From positions 62,001 through 126,000 of the forward strand of contig NZ_QPNC01000021.1 of assembly GCF_003386285.1 (NCBI RefSeq): DNA of 64,000 bases, in the 5' to 3' direction. The position numbers and the translations under genes were made by a program. The notes below the pieces were generated by a model. That model worked only from the letters and a program-made list of their open reading frames with translations. It did no database searches and had not been told where the DNA came from. This DNA comes from Nocardiopsis sp. FIRDI 009. GTDB lineage: Bacteria > Actinomycetota > Actinomycetes > Streptosporangiales > Streptosporangiaceae. Numbering within the stretch: the first letter of the stretch is position 1; each line of letters begins with the position of its first letter. This document shows, one piece after another, positions 44,571 to 52,623 of the stretch.

Positions 44571-44987
44571 ATGACACCCGTGCACTACGACAGCTACACC
44601 GAAGCTCGCACGCACCTCAAGGTTCTCCTGGACGCGGCGGAGCGGGGCCGGGTGGCCACAGTGCGCCGCGACTCGGTCAGAACCGCCGTTGTGGACGTCG
44701 AGAGACTGCGCCACTACCTCGCGACGGTCACCCCGTCCCGTGCGCAGGTGGTACCCGAGGCCGACGGTTGGTCCGTCTTCATCCCGGGGCTGCCCGTGGC
44801 AGCCGATGGGGCCTCCTTCGACGAGGCGATCAGTGAGATGGTCGCCGCTCTGCGTGAGTACGCGGAGGACTGGCAAGATCACCTGCTCGACGCCCCGAAC
44901 CATCGGGATAACTGGGGACTGGTCCAGCTGATCAGCCTGAGCGACGATGGGCAGCTGCGCGACTGGTTGGTGGGGGAGACACGGTGA
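44571..44987 (+). CDS. Antitoxin-like protein (Phd/YefM-type head, HicB-like body)
   Basis: 138 aa. Opens like Phd/YefM antitoxins (YDSYTEARTHLKVLLDAAERGRVATVRRD...AVVDVERLRHYL). It then has a HicB-like segment (EADGWSVFIPGLPVAADGASFDEAISEMVAALREYAEDW). Start ATG 44571 with TTGGAGG upstream. Overlaps the next gene by 4 bases (GTGA), the usual layout of antitoxin-first pairs. Direct repeats stand before it. Assignment is by layout and partial motifs. Confidence 0.75.
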   Translation: MTPVHYDSYTEARTHLKVLLDAAERGRVATVRRDSVRTAVVDVERLRHYLATVTPSRAQVVPEADGWSVFIPGLPVAADGASFDEAISEMVAALREYAEDWQDHLLDAPNHRDNWGLVQLISLSDDGQLRDWLVGETR

Positions 44988-45409
44988 CCTGGCCACGGCC
45001 CACGCGTGAGGACCACGACCGTTTCTGCAAGACCGAGGGATGGCGCGCGGTACGTGACGCCCGAGGTGGCAGGGGAACCCACCACATCACCTACGAGCTG
45101 GATCTGCCCGACGGACGGATTCTGCGGACGCGGGTGTCCCGGCCCCCGGACCGGACCGACTACGGTCGGAGCTTGTGGGCGCACATCCTCCGGGACCAAC
45201 TCGACGTCGACGAGGCCACGTTCTGGTCGTGCGTCCGTGACGGTACTCCTCCTGACCGGGGAGCACTCGTACCGCCTTCGGAGGCTCTGCCCGCTGACCT
45301 CGTTCACCTGCTGATCTCCAAGCTCGGTCTCCATGAGGCCGAGGTCGCGGAGATGAGCAGGGAGGAGGCGCTCGCCAGGCTCCAACGGTACTGGACCGAG
45401 GGCGGCTGA
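44984..45409 (+). CDS. Putative toxin of the pair, 141 aa
   Basis: Opens MTWPRPTREDHDRFCKTEGWRAVRDARGGRGTHHITYELDLP. The G-THH-TYEL stretch recalls the conserved His of HicA-type RNA-targeting toxins, followed by RTRVSRPPDRTDYG. The C-terminal half (LWAHILRDQLDVDEATFWSCV...) is longer than classical HicA. Similar actinobacterial proteins are annotated as cytotoxic translational repressors. Start GTG 44984 is set by the overlap with the antitoxin. Not proven to be toxic. Confidence 0.65.
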   Translation: MTWPRPTREDHDRFCKTEGWRAVRDARGGRGTHHITYELDLPDGRILRTRVSRPPDRTDYGRSLWAHILRDQLDVDEATFWSCVRDGTPPDRGALVPPSEALPADLVHLLISKLGLHEAEVAEMSREEALARLQRYWTEGG

Positions 45410-45502
45410 CCGGTAGCCGTTGGTCCAGACCTGTGGTTGGCGGGGCGGGGAAGCGGGTAACCCTTCGGGACCGAGCGCCCCGCCAGCGGAAGGTGGTCCT
45501 CC

Positions 45503-45937
45503 ATGCTGATCGCCGCGATCCTGCGGTCCAAGGGGACGGAGGTGGTCAGCGTCGCCCCCGACGCGACCGTCGCGTTCCTGCTCACCGAACTCGCCCGGCA
45601 CGGGATCGGCGCCGCCGTCGTCGTCGAGGACGGCCGCGTCGTCGGCATCGTCTCCGAGCGGGACGTCGTCCGAGGTCTCGACCGGTCCGGCCCCGAACTC
45701 CTCTCCGCCCCCGTCTCGACCATCATGACCGGCGACGTCTTCACCTGCACCACCGAGGACACCGTCGAGGACGTCGGTGAGGCGATGACCCTGCGGCGCT
45801 TCCGCCACGTTCCGGTGGTCGACGGGGGCAGGCTCGCGGGCATCGTCAGCATCGGCGACGTCGTCAAGAGCCGGTTGAGCGTGCTGGAGGACGACCGCGC
45901 GGCCCTGGAGGCCTACATCCAGGGCCGCCGCGCGTAG
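45503..45937 (+). CDS. CBS-domain pair protein
   Basis: 144 aa consisting of two CBS motifs: VSVAPDATVAFLLTELARHGIGAAVVVEDGRVVGIVSERDVVRGL, then VFTCTTEDTVEDVGEAMTLRRFRHVPVVDGGRLAGIVSIGDVVKSRL. Stand-alone CBS pairs bind adenine nucleotides and act as energy sensors. Start ATG 45503 with a purine-rich AAGGTGG upstream. Single-gene unit. Confidence 0.9.
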   Translation: MLIAAILRSKGTEVVSVAPDATVAFLLTELARHGIGAAVVVEDGRVVGIVSERDVVRGLDRSGPELLSAPVSTIMTGDVFTCTTEDTVEDVGEAMTLRRFRHVPVVDGGRLAGIVSIGDVVKSRLSVLEDDRAALEAYIQGRRA

Positions 45938-45965
45938 CTGCCGGAGGCGCGGACGGGCGCCCCCT

Positions 45966-46271
45966 CTAGTCGTGCGCCCGGTCTCCCACGGTGACCGCGA
46001 CGGCCGCCGTCGCGGCGGTGACACCCAGGACGGCGGGCCAGGAGCCGACCTTCTTCGCCAGTGGGTGCGCCAGTCCGAACGCCCCCACGTACACCCCCGT
46101 CAGGGCGATCGCGGTCCCCACGCCCGAACGCCTGCGCCACGTCTCGAACGCCGCCGCGCCGAAGGCCGCCAGCACCGCTCCGCCCAGCGGGCGGTTGCCG
46201 GTGGCGCGGGCGGTGGCGTAGCCGCCGATCAGCCCCGCGGTGGTCAGCGCCGCGGTCGGTACCGAAGTCAT
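45966..46271 (-). CDS. Small membrane protein, 101 aa
   Basis: Three to four hydrophobic segments (ALTTAGLIGGYATA; GGAVLAAFGAAAFE; GTAIALTGVYVGAFGLAHPL; WPAVLGVTAATAAVAVTV). Conserved-looking in actinobacteria but without known function. Start ATG 46271 with GAGGAGGAACC upstream (this decides against the longer frame). Divergent from the SPFH operon. Confidence 0.7.
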   Translation of the reverse strand: MTSVPTAALTTAGLIGGYATARATGNRPLGGAVLAAFGAAAFETWRRRSGVGTAIALTGVYVGAFGLAHPLAKKVGSWPAVLGVTAATAAVAVTVGDRAHD

Positions 46272-46573
46272 CGGATGGTTCCTCCTCGTCGTGGCCGCTC
46301 CTGGCGCGGCCCCGTGGACGACGTTAGCCCCCGCTCCCCGGGGACCGCCATCCGGCACGCGTGCGGGGTTCTCCCCACGAGGGCGCCCTCCCGTGTCGTC
46401 GCAGGTCACGCTCAGGACACGGGAGATGTGTTTCGGACATGACTCATGCCAGAGTTGTTCCTGTCCACTACGGCTGATCCCACCCGTGTACCCACTCCGA
46501 CCTGGAACCGGGCGAGGGTGGGCCGCGTCGAACCCGACAGTTCCCCGTCTCCGCCAGCAAGGAGTCCACGCCT
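46272..46573. other. Divergent promoter region upstream of the SPFH operon
   Basis: About 300 bases with no gene; purine-rich SD-like AGCAAGGAG lies just before the SPFH start. No operator palindrome recognised. Confidence 0.45.
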
Positions 46574-48262
46574 ATGTCGTTCGCGCAGACCGTGCGCGGC
46601 GCCGCCGACGCCGTCGTCCAGGGGGGCGATCCGCGTCAGGCGGTGGCCAGCGCAGTCCAACAGGTCTCGGACCAGGTCTCCGACCAGTCCGCCGGGGGAG
46701 GTGGTCTGGACCCCCGCGACTTCGTCGCCGCACGCGAGCAGGGCGAGTCCGTCGGAACCCGGATCGAACAGAAGACCACCTCCCTCAACAACGCGGGCGA
46801 GGCGCTCAACCGCAGCTACCACGAGCGCGGCCACAGCGGCCCGGTCCACGTCATCTGCCCCATGGTCATCCCCCGCGGCCGCACGTTCCTCACCATGCTC
46901 CCGGCGATCGCGCTGGTGGTCCTCGGCCTCCTCGGCGCCTTCGCCGTCCTCATCCCGGCCTCGCTCACCGGGGCCAACCCCCTCCTCAACCCCTTCTTCG
47001 GCATCCACTACTGGATCCTCACCGCCGCCGTCACGGCGTTCATGTGGTGGCGCCAGGGCATGGTGATGGTCCCGGAGGGCTGCGAGGCGATCGTCACCCG
47101 CTTCGGCAAGCGGGAGGACAACTTCAGCCCCGGCCGGGTCACCCTGCTCAACCCCTGGAAGCGCGTCTCCTACATCGTCAACACCACGCGCGAGTACCCC
47201 TTCAACGCCCCCATCCGCTCCGCCCCCACCAAGAGCGGCGTGCAGGCCTCGGTCGACCTGTTCGTCCAGTTCCGAATCGCGGACGCGACCGGCTTCGTCT
47301 ACACCCTGGGCGGCGTGCACGGGTTCCAGGAGAAGCTCAACAACGCGATCAGCGAGACCACCCGCAGCCTCATCTACGAACAGGAGGCCTCGGCGATCTA
47401 CGACATGGTCGGCGAGAGCACCCACGCCCTGCTCGACCAGCTCAACCGGCAGTTCGGCGGAATCGTCGTCCTGACCAGCGCCAACATCACCCACGCCGAG
47501 CCCTCCAGCCAGGAGTACCGGATGGACCTGGCGGCGCCGGAGATGGTGCGCGTGGCCAAGGACGCCTACACCTTCGAGTACGAACTCCAGCTGCGCAAGG
47601 AGCAGAACGAGGGTGACCTGAACAAGGAGCTGGCCACCCTCAACGAGACGCTCTCGGCGATCCAGGCGGACATCGCCCAGTACCAGGCGCAGATGGACAC
47701 CGCCCTGGAGCGTGAGACCAACCGGGCGCGGGCGCTGGCCCGCCAGCGCTTCGTCGAGGCCGAGTCCGAGGCCAACGCGAACGCGGCCCTCCTCCAAGCC
47801 CAGGCCCTGGACATCCGGGCGGTCAGCGCCGCCGAGGCCCCCGAGATCCTCAACTACCGCTTCCGCGAGAACCTCCTGGACAAGCTGGAGGCCGTCGCCG
47901 ACAGCCTCCCGCAGGTCCTGCGGATCGGTTCGGGCGACGCCGCCTCCGTCGACTACCTGCGCATCGCCCAGGAGATCATCGGCCAGACCGACACCGCCCT
48001 GTTCTCCGAAGCGGACATGGAGGCCATCCGCGCCCGCCTGGGGGAGATCTCCGCCCGCATCGCCGAACGCGAGGAGGAGATCAGCGCCCTCGTCGCGGAC
48101 CCCGACCCCCAGCGGCGCCAGCCGGAGGGCGAGGACCCGGGTGAGGACCTGGTGGAGGAGATCCGCCAGTCGGTCTCGGAGGAGGCCATCGACGAACGCC
48201 TCGCGGAGGCCCCGCAGGACACCGAGGACCTCGGACCGAACCAGGGAGGGTTGTCCCGATGA
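46574..48262 (+). CDS. SPFH/band 7 (stomatin-prohibitin-like) membrane protein, first of a pair
   Basis: 562 aa. A ~100-residue cytoplasmic head is followed by two hydrophobic segments (~104-131 and 143-160) that place the rest on the membrane. The SPFH domain starts near 161 (VMVPEGCEAIVTRFGKREDNFSPGRVTLLNPWKRVSY...). A long coiled-coil region (~330-440, EYELQLRKEQNEGDLNKELATLNETL) and an acidic C-terminal tail follow. SPFH proteins assemble into ring scaffolds that organise membrane patches or hold proteases. Start GTG 46574. Overlaps the second SPFH gene by 4 bases. Confidence 0.88.
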   Translation: MSFAQTVRGAADAVVQGGDPRQAVASAVQQVSDQVSDQSAGGGGLDPRDFVAAREQGESVGTRIEQKTTSLNNAGEALNRSYHERGHSGPVHVICPMVIPRGRTFLTMLPAIALVVLGLLGAFAVLIPASLTGANPLLNPFFGIHYWILTAAVTAFMWWRQGMVMVPEGCEAIVTRFGKREDNFSPGRVTLLNPWKRVSYIVNTTREYPFNAPIRSAPTKSGVQASVDLFVQFRIADATGFVYTLGGVHGFQEKLNNAISETTRSLIYEQEASAIYDMVGESTHALLDQLNRQFGGIVVLTSANITHAEPSSQEYRMDLAAPEMVRVAKDAYTFEYELQLRKEQNEGDLNKELATLNETLSAIQADIAQYQAQMDTALERETNRARALARQRFVEAESEANANAALLQAQALDIRAVSAAEAPEILNYRFRENLLDKLEAVADSLPQVLRIGSGDAASVDYLRIAQEIIGQTDTALFSEADMEAIRARLGEISARIAEREEEISALVADPDPQRRQPEGEDPGEDLVEEIRQSVSEEAIDERLAEAPQDTEDLGPNQGGLSR

Positions 48263-49710
48263 GCCAGTCCGTGAACGTCGGCGGCGGTTCCAGCATCAAG
48301 GAGTCGCTCGCCTCCTGGGGAGACCTGGCCGGTCTGCTGCGCGGCGGCGACCAGGGCGCGCTCGTCCCCGTCGTCATCCCCCGCGACACCCGCGGCCTGC
48401 GCTGGACCGTGCCGCTCTGGTTCGGCCTGTTCGCCCTCTGCTCGGCGTTGATGATGGCCCTGAACGCCACGCTCGGCGACGGTGAGATCGTCTACACCCT
48501 CCTGGCGATCCCCACCATGCTCGTCGGCCTGTTGAGCGTCGTCGCCGCCGGCCTGTGGTGGTGGCGCGGTTCGATCGTGGAGATCGAGGAGGGAACCCAC
48601 GGGATCCTCACCAAGTACGGCGCCATCGTCCGGGCGATCGGGCCGGGCCGCCACTACCTGTGGCACCCCTGGTCGCGGGTGGACTTCGTGGTCGACACCC
48701 GCACGGAGATCCCCTACACGGCGCCGGTCCTGGCGTGCCCGACCCGGGAGAACGTGCCGCTGAAGTCGATCGAGTTCTTCCTCAAGTTCCAGATCATCGA
48801 CCCGATCCGGTTCGTGACGATCATCGGGGCGAGCAACTTCGACCTGGTGCTCTCCAGCGTCGTCCAGGACGCCATCCGTCAGCGCAGCCGCCAGGTCAAC
48901 ACCGAGTCCGCCTACGACCTGCGCGGATCCAACGTCGAGGACATGCGCCGCCTGCTCAACTCCCAGCTGGAGAAGTACGGCGTGCGCATCACCGGATGCA
49001 ACATCCCCGACGTGCAGCTGCCCAACCAGTACCAGCAGCACCTGGCCACCCGGGAGCGGGTCGCCAAGGAACTCGTCGCCTACGAGCAGGAGTGGGAGCT
49101 GACGCGCAAGCGCCGCATCGACACCCTGCTCATGGACATCGAGCGCTCCAAGAAGACCCGCGACGCCAAGATCGTCGAGGTCAACGCCTCCCTCAACAAG
49201 GCGCGCAAGGACGTGGCGCAGATGCTGGAGGAGCAGGAGACCGAGGCGCAGCGGGTGCGGTACGAGATCGAGACACGCGGCCGCGCCGACCTGGTCGCCG
49301 CCGAGAACGAGGCCAAGGCCCAGCAGCGGCTGGCCACCGCCTACCGCGACAACCGGGCGGTGCTGGAGTACGAGCTGGCCCGCCGCCGCCTGGACGTGGG
49401 CGCCACGCTCGCGGAACGGGCGCCGCGTCCGGTGGTGGTGCAGACCGAGGCGGGTTCGGGCGACTCCTCGACACTGTCCACCCTGCTCACCGCGCAACTG
49501 CTGCCGCAGGTGCTCGACGGCGCGGCGGCGTCCTCCCGGGGCGCCTCCGTCACCTCGGCCTCGGGCGCCCAGGAGGTGGCGGACTCCGCCCAGGGCGCGA
49601 TCGCGGCCGCCGCCGAGCGCCAGCAGCGGATGGCGGAGGAGTACCAGCGCCAGCAGGACACCGCGATGCGTCAGCAGTTCGAGCGCGGTGAGGGGTACGG
49701 CCGCCGCTGA
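48259..49710 (+). CDS. SPFH/band 7 membrane protein, second of the pair
   Basis: 483 aa with the same plan as its neighbour: head, two helices (~49-70 and 78-102), SPFH domain from ~105 (IVEIEEGTHGILTKYGAIVRAIGPGRHYLWHPWSRVDFV), then a long charged coiled coil (ATRERVAKELVAYEQEWELTRKRR...). The tail is Gln/Ala-rich. Translationally coupled (ATGA) to the first, so the two probably form a hetero-oligomer. Ends with an Arg/Gln tail and a terminator 44 bases on. Confidence 0.88.
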   Translation: MSQSVNVGGGSSIKESLASWGDLAGLLRGGDQGALVPVVIPRDTRGLRWTVPLWFGLFALCSALMMALNATLGDGEIVYTLLAIPTMLVGLLSVVAAGLWWWRGSIVEIEEGTHGILTKYGAIVRAIGPGRHYLWHPWSRVDFVVDTRTEIPYTAPVLACPTRENVPLKSIEFFLKFQIIDPIRFVTIIGASNFDLVLSSVVQDAIRQRSRQVNTESAYDLRGSNVEDMRRLLNSQLEKYGVRITGCNIPDVQLPNQYQQHLATRERVAKELVAYEQEWELTRKRRIDTLLMDIERSKKTRDAKIVEVNASLNKARKDVAQMLEEQETEAQRVRYEIETRGRADLVAAENEAKAQQRLATAYRDNRAVLEYELARRRLDVGATLAERAPRPVVVQTEAGSGDSSTLSTLLTAQLLPQVLDGAAASSRGASVTSASGAQEVADSAQGAIAAAAERQQRMAEEYQRQQDTAMRQQFERGEGYGRR

Positions 49711-49753
49711 CCCCCGCGCCGGTTCCGGCCCCCGACCGCCGGAACCGGAACCG

Positions 49754-49787
49754 ACGAGGACCCGCGACGCCCGTCGCGGGTCCTCGT
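49754..49787 (+). terminator. Terminator of the SPFH operon, 15-bp stem
   Basis: ACGAGGACCCGCGAC (49754-49768) pairs perfectly with 49773-49787; loop GCCC. Confidence 0.85.
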
Positions 49788-49824
49788 GCGCGTCCGGGCC
49801 CTCCCGCGGGCGCGGTGTCCGGTG

Positions 49825-50016
49825 TCACCCGGCCACGGTGAGGGAGGCGTAGCCCGCCGCGATGTCGATGCCGTTGCGAACGGCGATCTCCACGAGGTCC
49901 TCCACCTCACCGGCCAGGCTGCTGGCCAGGTCGTCGTCGCCGGTGGCGTGCGCCCGGCGCAGCGCGGTGATGGAGTCGTGGATGCGCAGGTGGAGGGTGA
50001 GGGCGAACTCACGCAT
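49825..50016 (-). CDS. Small helical protein, 63 aa
   Basis: MREFALTLHLRIHDSITALRRAHATGDDDLASSLAGEVEDLVEIAVRNGIDIAAGYASLTVAG (described, not a known family): two amphipathic helices, acidic middle. Start ATG 50016 with GAGGAG upstream. The codon pattern is that of a real gene, but evidence is limited to composition and start context. Confidence 0.5.
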   Translation of the reverse strand: MREFALTLHLRIHDSITALRRAHATGDDDLASSLAGEVEDLVEIAVRNGIDIAAGYASLTVAG

Positions 50017-50187
50017 GGGGCATCTCCTCGGGTCGGTGGAGCCGTGGAGGAGGGGTCAGGGGACCCTTCCCGGGGGATGCCCCCTGTCTACAGAGCCAAG
50101 GTGAGAGCCGGGTGTGAGCACGGCAGCGGGCGGCAAAAGGGCGGGAAAGGGGGCCGTGGCGCCCGTCACCCGTGTGCGCGGCCGTCC

Positions 50188-50847
50188 TCAGTGGTTCACC
50201 CACACGTACCAGTCACCGGACACGTGCTCGTAGACCCGGGAGCCCTGGCCCGGGACGAACACCCCGACGGGGAGCTCCTCCGTGCTGTGGGCGAACCCGG
50301 CCGCGGGGGCCAGCAGACCGGCGCCGTCGACCGTGAAGTGGACGAGACCCGGGGAGACCGAGACCTCGTCCAGCGGGTAGGCCCCCGTCCACGCGCCGTC
50401 ACGCGCGGCGGTCCCACCGTCGCCGACCTGGTCGGCGAGCTCCAGCAGCTGGTCGGCGGAGACCGCCATCCGCAGCTGGAGGGGCACGTCGGCACCGGAC
50501 AGGCCGAGGGCGAGGGCCGCGATCAGCGGCGCGGAGATCCACCGCAGCCAGTAGTGGCGGATCATCGGACGGGCGACGGCCAGCGCGATCCCCAGCCGCA
50601 GGGCGCCCATCGCGGCGAGCAGCAGACCGCAGACCAGGCCGACGACGAACGCGGGCAGGTGCCCGGCCGGAACGCTGTCCTCGAAGATCAGGACGAGCGC
50701 GACGGCGGCGCACGCGGGGATGTAGAGCCGCCCGGGAGGACGCGAGGCCCAGTCGATCAGGCGCTGGCCGAGGGTCGGCCGTTCGGCGATCTCGATCAGT
50801 TTGGCCACCGACCCGTCGGGATCCGGGCCGGAACCTGCGGCGGACAT
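50188..50847 (-). CDS. Membrane protein, 219 aa
   Basis: Cytoplasmic head (~35 residues), then four hydrophobic segments (YIPACAAVALVLIFE; LPAFVVGLVCGLLLAAMGALRLG; WISAPLIAALALGLSG) and a C-terminal outside domain (ADQLLELADQVGDGG... VYEHVSGDWYVWVNH). Family not recognised. Start ATG 50847 with GAGGGGAACG upstream; the longer frame adds only Arg-rich sequence. In the same direction as the DoxX-like gene 73 bases upstream, so perhaps co-transcribed. Confidence 0.7.
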   Translation of the reverse strand: MSAAGSGPDPDGSVAKLIEIAERPTLGQRLIDWASRPPGRLYIPACAAVALVLIFEDSVPAGHLPAFVVGLVCGLLLAAMGALRLGIALAVARPMIRHYWLRWISAPLIAALALGLSGADVPLQLRMAVSADQLLELADQVGDGGTAARDGAWTGAYPLDEVSVSPGLVHFTVDGAGLLAPAAGFAHSTEELPVGVFVPGQGSRVYEHVSGDWYVWVNH

Positions 50848-50920
50848 ACGTTCCCCTCCGTCGAATCCGCGTCCTCGAGACGCGGTCCGGCGGGAGTATC
50901 GAAGGGTCGAACCGGCCGCG

Positions 50921-51517
50921 TCACAGTCGAGACGGCCGTCCAAGCGCGGCCTCACCCACAGGATAGAGCAGTGGCGGAGCGTGTTCGGGGCGTCTGGGAG
51001 AAAAGGAGGGGACGCCGCGGTGCGCGGGCGCCCCCTCCGGGGCCGCGTCCCGGGACCGCTCGCCGCTCCGGGAGGGGCGCACGGTCGCGGGGGCCAGCAC
51101 CAGGTGGTCCCACGACCACCGCCCGCCGCCGACGGCCATGAGCACGCACACCGCGGTGACCAGCATGGTCGTCGGCCAGGAGGCGAACGGGGAGGGGTCC
51201 GTTCCGCCGCTCTCCACGGCGAGCGCGCCGACCAGGGCGACCGTCGCGAGGAGGGGACCGGTCAGCCATGTGAGCAGTCCCACGGCGAAGGCGATCGACA
51301 GCCCGACCAGCAGCGCCGGAAGCGCGCCGACCAGGGCGCCCGCGATCGTCGACCCGGGGTCGGGCAGCGGGGCGGACACCTCGCCGGTCCGCCCCCGCAT
51401 GTCCAGACCGTGTTCGACGAACATCCAGCCGACTCCGACCCGGGCGAGGGCGGCGACGACGTCGTACAGGTTCCTCCGGCAGCTCCGGGGGCGGCTCCTG
51501 GTGGACAGCATGTCCAC
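50921..51517 (-). CDS. DoxX-like membrane protein
   Basis: 198 aa. [25 protein letters not shown] is the DoxX-type first helix with its conserved Arg/Gly/His pattern; three further helices follow ([56 protein letters not shown]). The last ~50 residues are hydrophilic. DoxX proteins act in redox or oxidative-stress complexes; partner unknown here. Start GTG 51517 or ATG 51511. Confidence 0.75.
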   Translation of the reverse strand: MDMLSTRSRPRSCRRNLYDVVAALARVGVGWMFVEHGLDMRGRTGEVSAPLPDPGSTIAGALVGALPALLVGLSIAFAVGLLTWLTGPLLATVALVGALAVESGGTDPSPFASWPTTMLVTAVCVLMAVGGGRWSWDHLVLAPATVRPSRSGERSRDAAPEGAPAHRGVPSFSPRRPEHAPPLLYPVGEAALGRPSRL

Positions 51518-51627
51518 CCCTCCTGGGGTTCGATCGTGGCTGTGCCGACAAGCGAAAACTACCCAACGTAGCCATGGGTGGCGCCACGTCGCGCCCGGTG
51601 AGTCGCGGAAACCCCTATGGTGGTCGG

Positions 51628-52380
51628 GTGAGCACCACGTCCACGAACGCAGACCCGCCCGCCGCCCCCACGTTCGAGGTGGAGGACGAGCTCCGCGGGG
51701 CCGGGGCCCGGATCGTCGCGGGGATGGACGAGGTCGGCCGCGGTGCGTGGGCCGGTCCGCTGCTGGTCTGCGCGGCCGTGCCCGGTGAGGGCGCCCCGCC
51801 CGCCGGGCTGACCGACTCCAAACGGCTCACCCCCAAGCGCCGCGGGGAGCTCGCCGAACAGTTGACGCCCTGGGTCGCCGACCACGCCTTCGGCTGGTCC
51901 GAACCCGCCGAGATCGACGAGGTGGGGATGACCGAGGCGCTGCACCGCGCGGCCCGACGCGCCCTGGCCGGTCTGTCGGTGCGTCCGGACGCGGTGATCC
52001 TCGACGGCCGCCACGACTTCATCGGCCGCCCCTGGCGGGTGCGCACCCAGGTCAAGGGTGACCTGACGTGTGTGAGCGTCGCCGCCGCCGCGATCCTGGC
52101 CAAGGTACGCAGGGACGCGTTCATGGCCGAGCTGGACGCCGATCACCCCGGGTACGGCTTCAACCGCGCCGCCGGGTACCCCTCGCCCGTGCACCGCGCG
52201 ACCCTGGCCGAGTCCGGCCCCACCCCCCACCACCGGTTGAGCTGGTCCTACCTCGACGCCCTTCCCCGCTGGCGCCACCTGCGCAGGTACCGCGAGGGCG
52301 CCGCGCCCGCCGCCGGTGCGGCACCGGACACGCGCGGCGGCGGCCCCGAGGACCAGGGCGAGCAGTTGTCCCTGCTGTGA
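51628..52380 (+). CDS. rnhB: Ribonuclease HII
   Basis: 250 aa. Removes ribonucleotides and RNA primers from DNA-RNA hybrids. Catalytic set: [14 protein letters not shown] (Asp, Glu), LDGRHDFIG (third Asp region), [11 protein letters not shown] and [15 protein letters not shown]. Start GTG 51628, 8 codons before conserved sequence; the ~40 C-terminal residues beyond the domain are Ala/Gly-rich. Upstream gap of ~110 bases; downstream 243 bases without gene before the AAA+ protein. Confidence 0.95.
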   Translation: MSTTSTNADPPAAPTFEVEDELRGAGARIVAGMDEVGRGAWAGPLLVCAAVPGEGAPPAGLTDSKRLTPKRRGELAEQLTPWVADHAFGWSEPAEIDEVGMTEALHRAARRALAGLSVRPDAVILDGRHDFIGRPWRVRTQVKGDLTCVSVAAAAILAKVRRDAFMAELDADHPGYGFNRAAGYPSPVHRATLAESGPTPHHRLSWSYLDALPRWRHLRRYREGAAPAAGAAPDTRGGGPEDQGEQLSLL

Positions 52381-52623
52381 CGCCCGCGCGAACGGCCGTC
52401 CTCCGACCTCCGACGCGGCCGCGCGCCGGACGGACCCCGGCCCGCTTCGGATCCGGGTCCCACCGGGGGCGACACGCCGCCCCGCACTGGACATCCACAC
52501 CACTTCGGGCAAGGCTGGGGCCGTAGCCATGGCTGTGGAGCCGGTCCCCCCGGCACCACCCGGTCCGGCCCCCACGGTCAGAAGCGCCGACCTCCCACGG
52601 ACCCCCAGGCAGGAAGGGTATGG

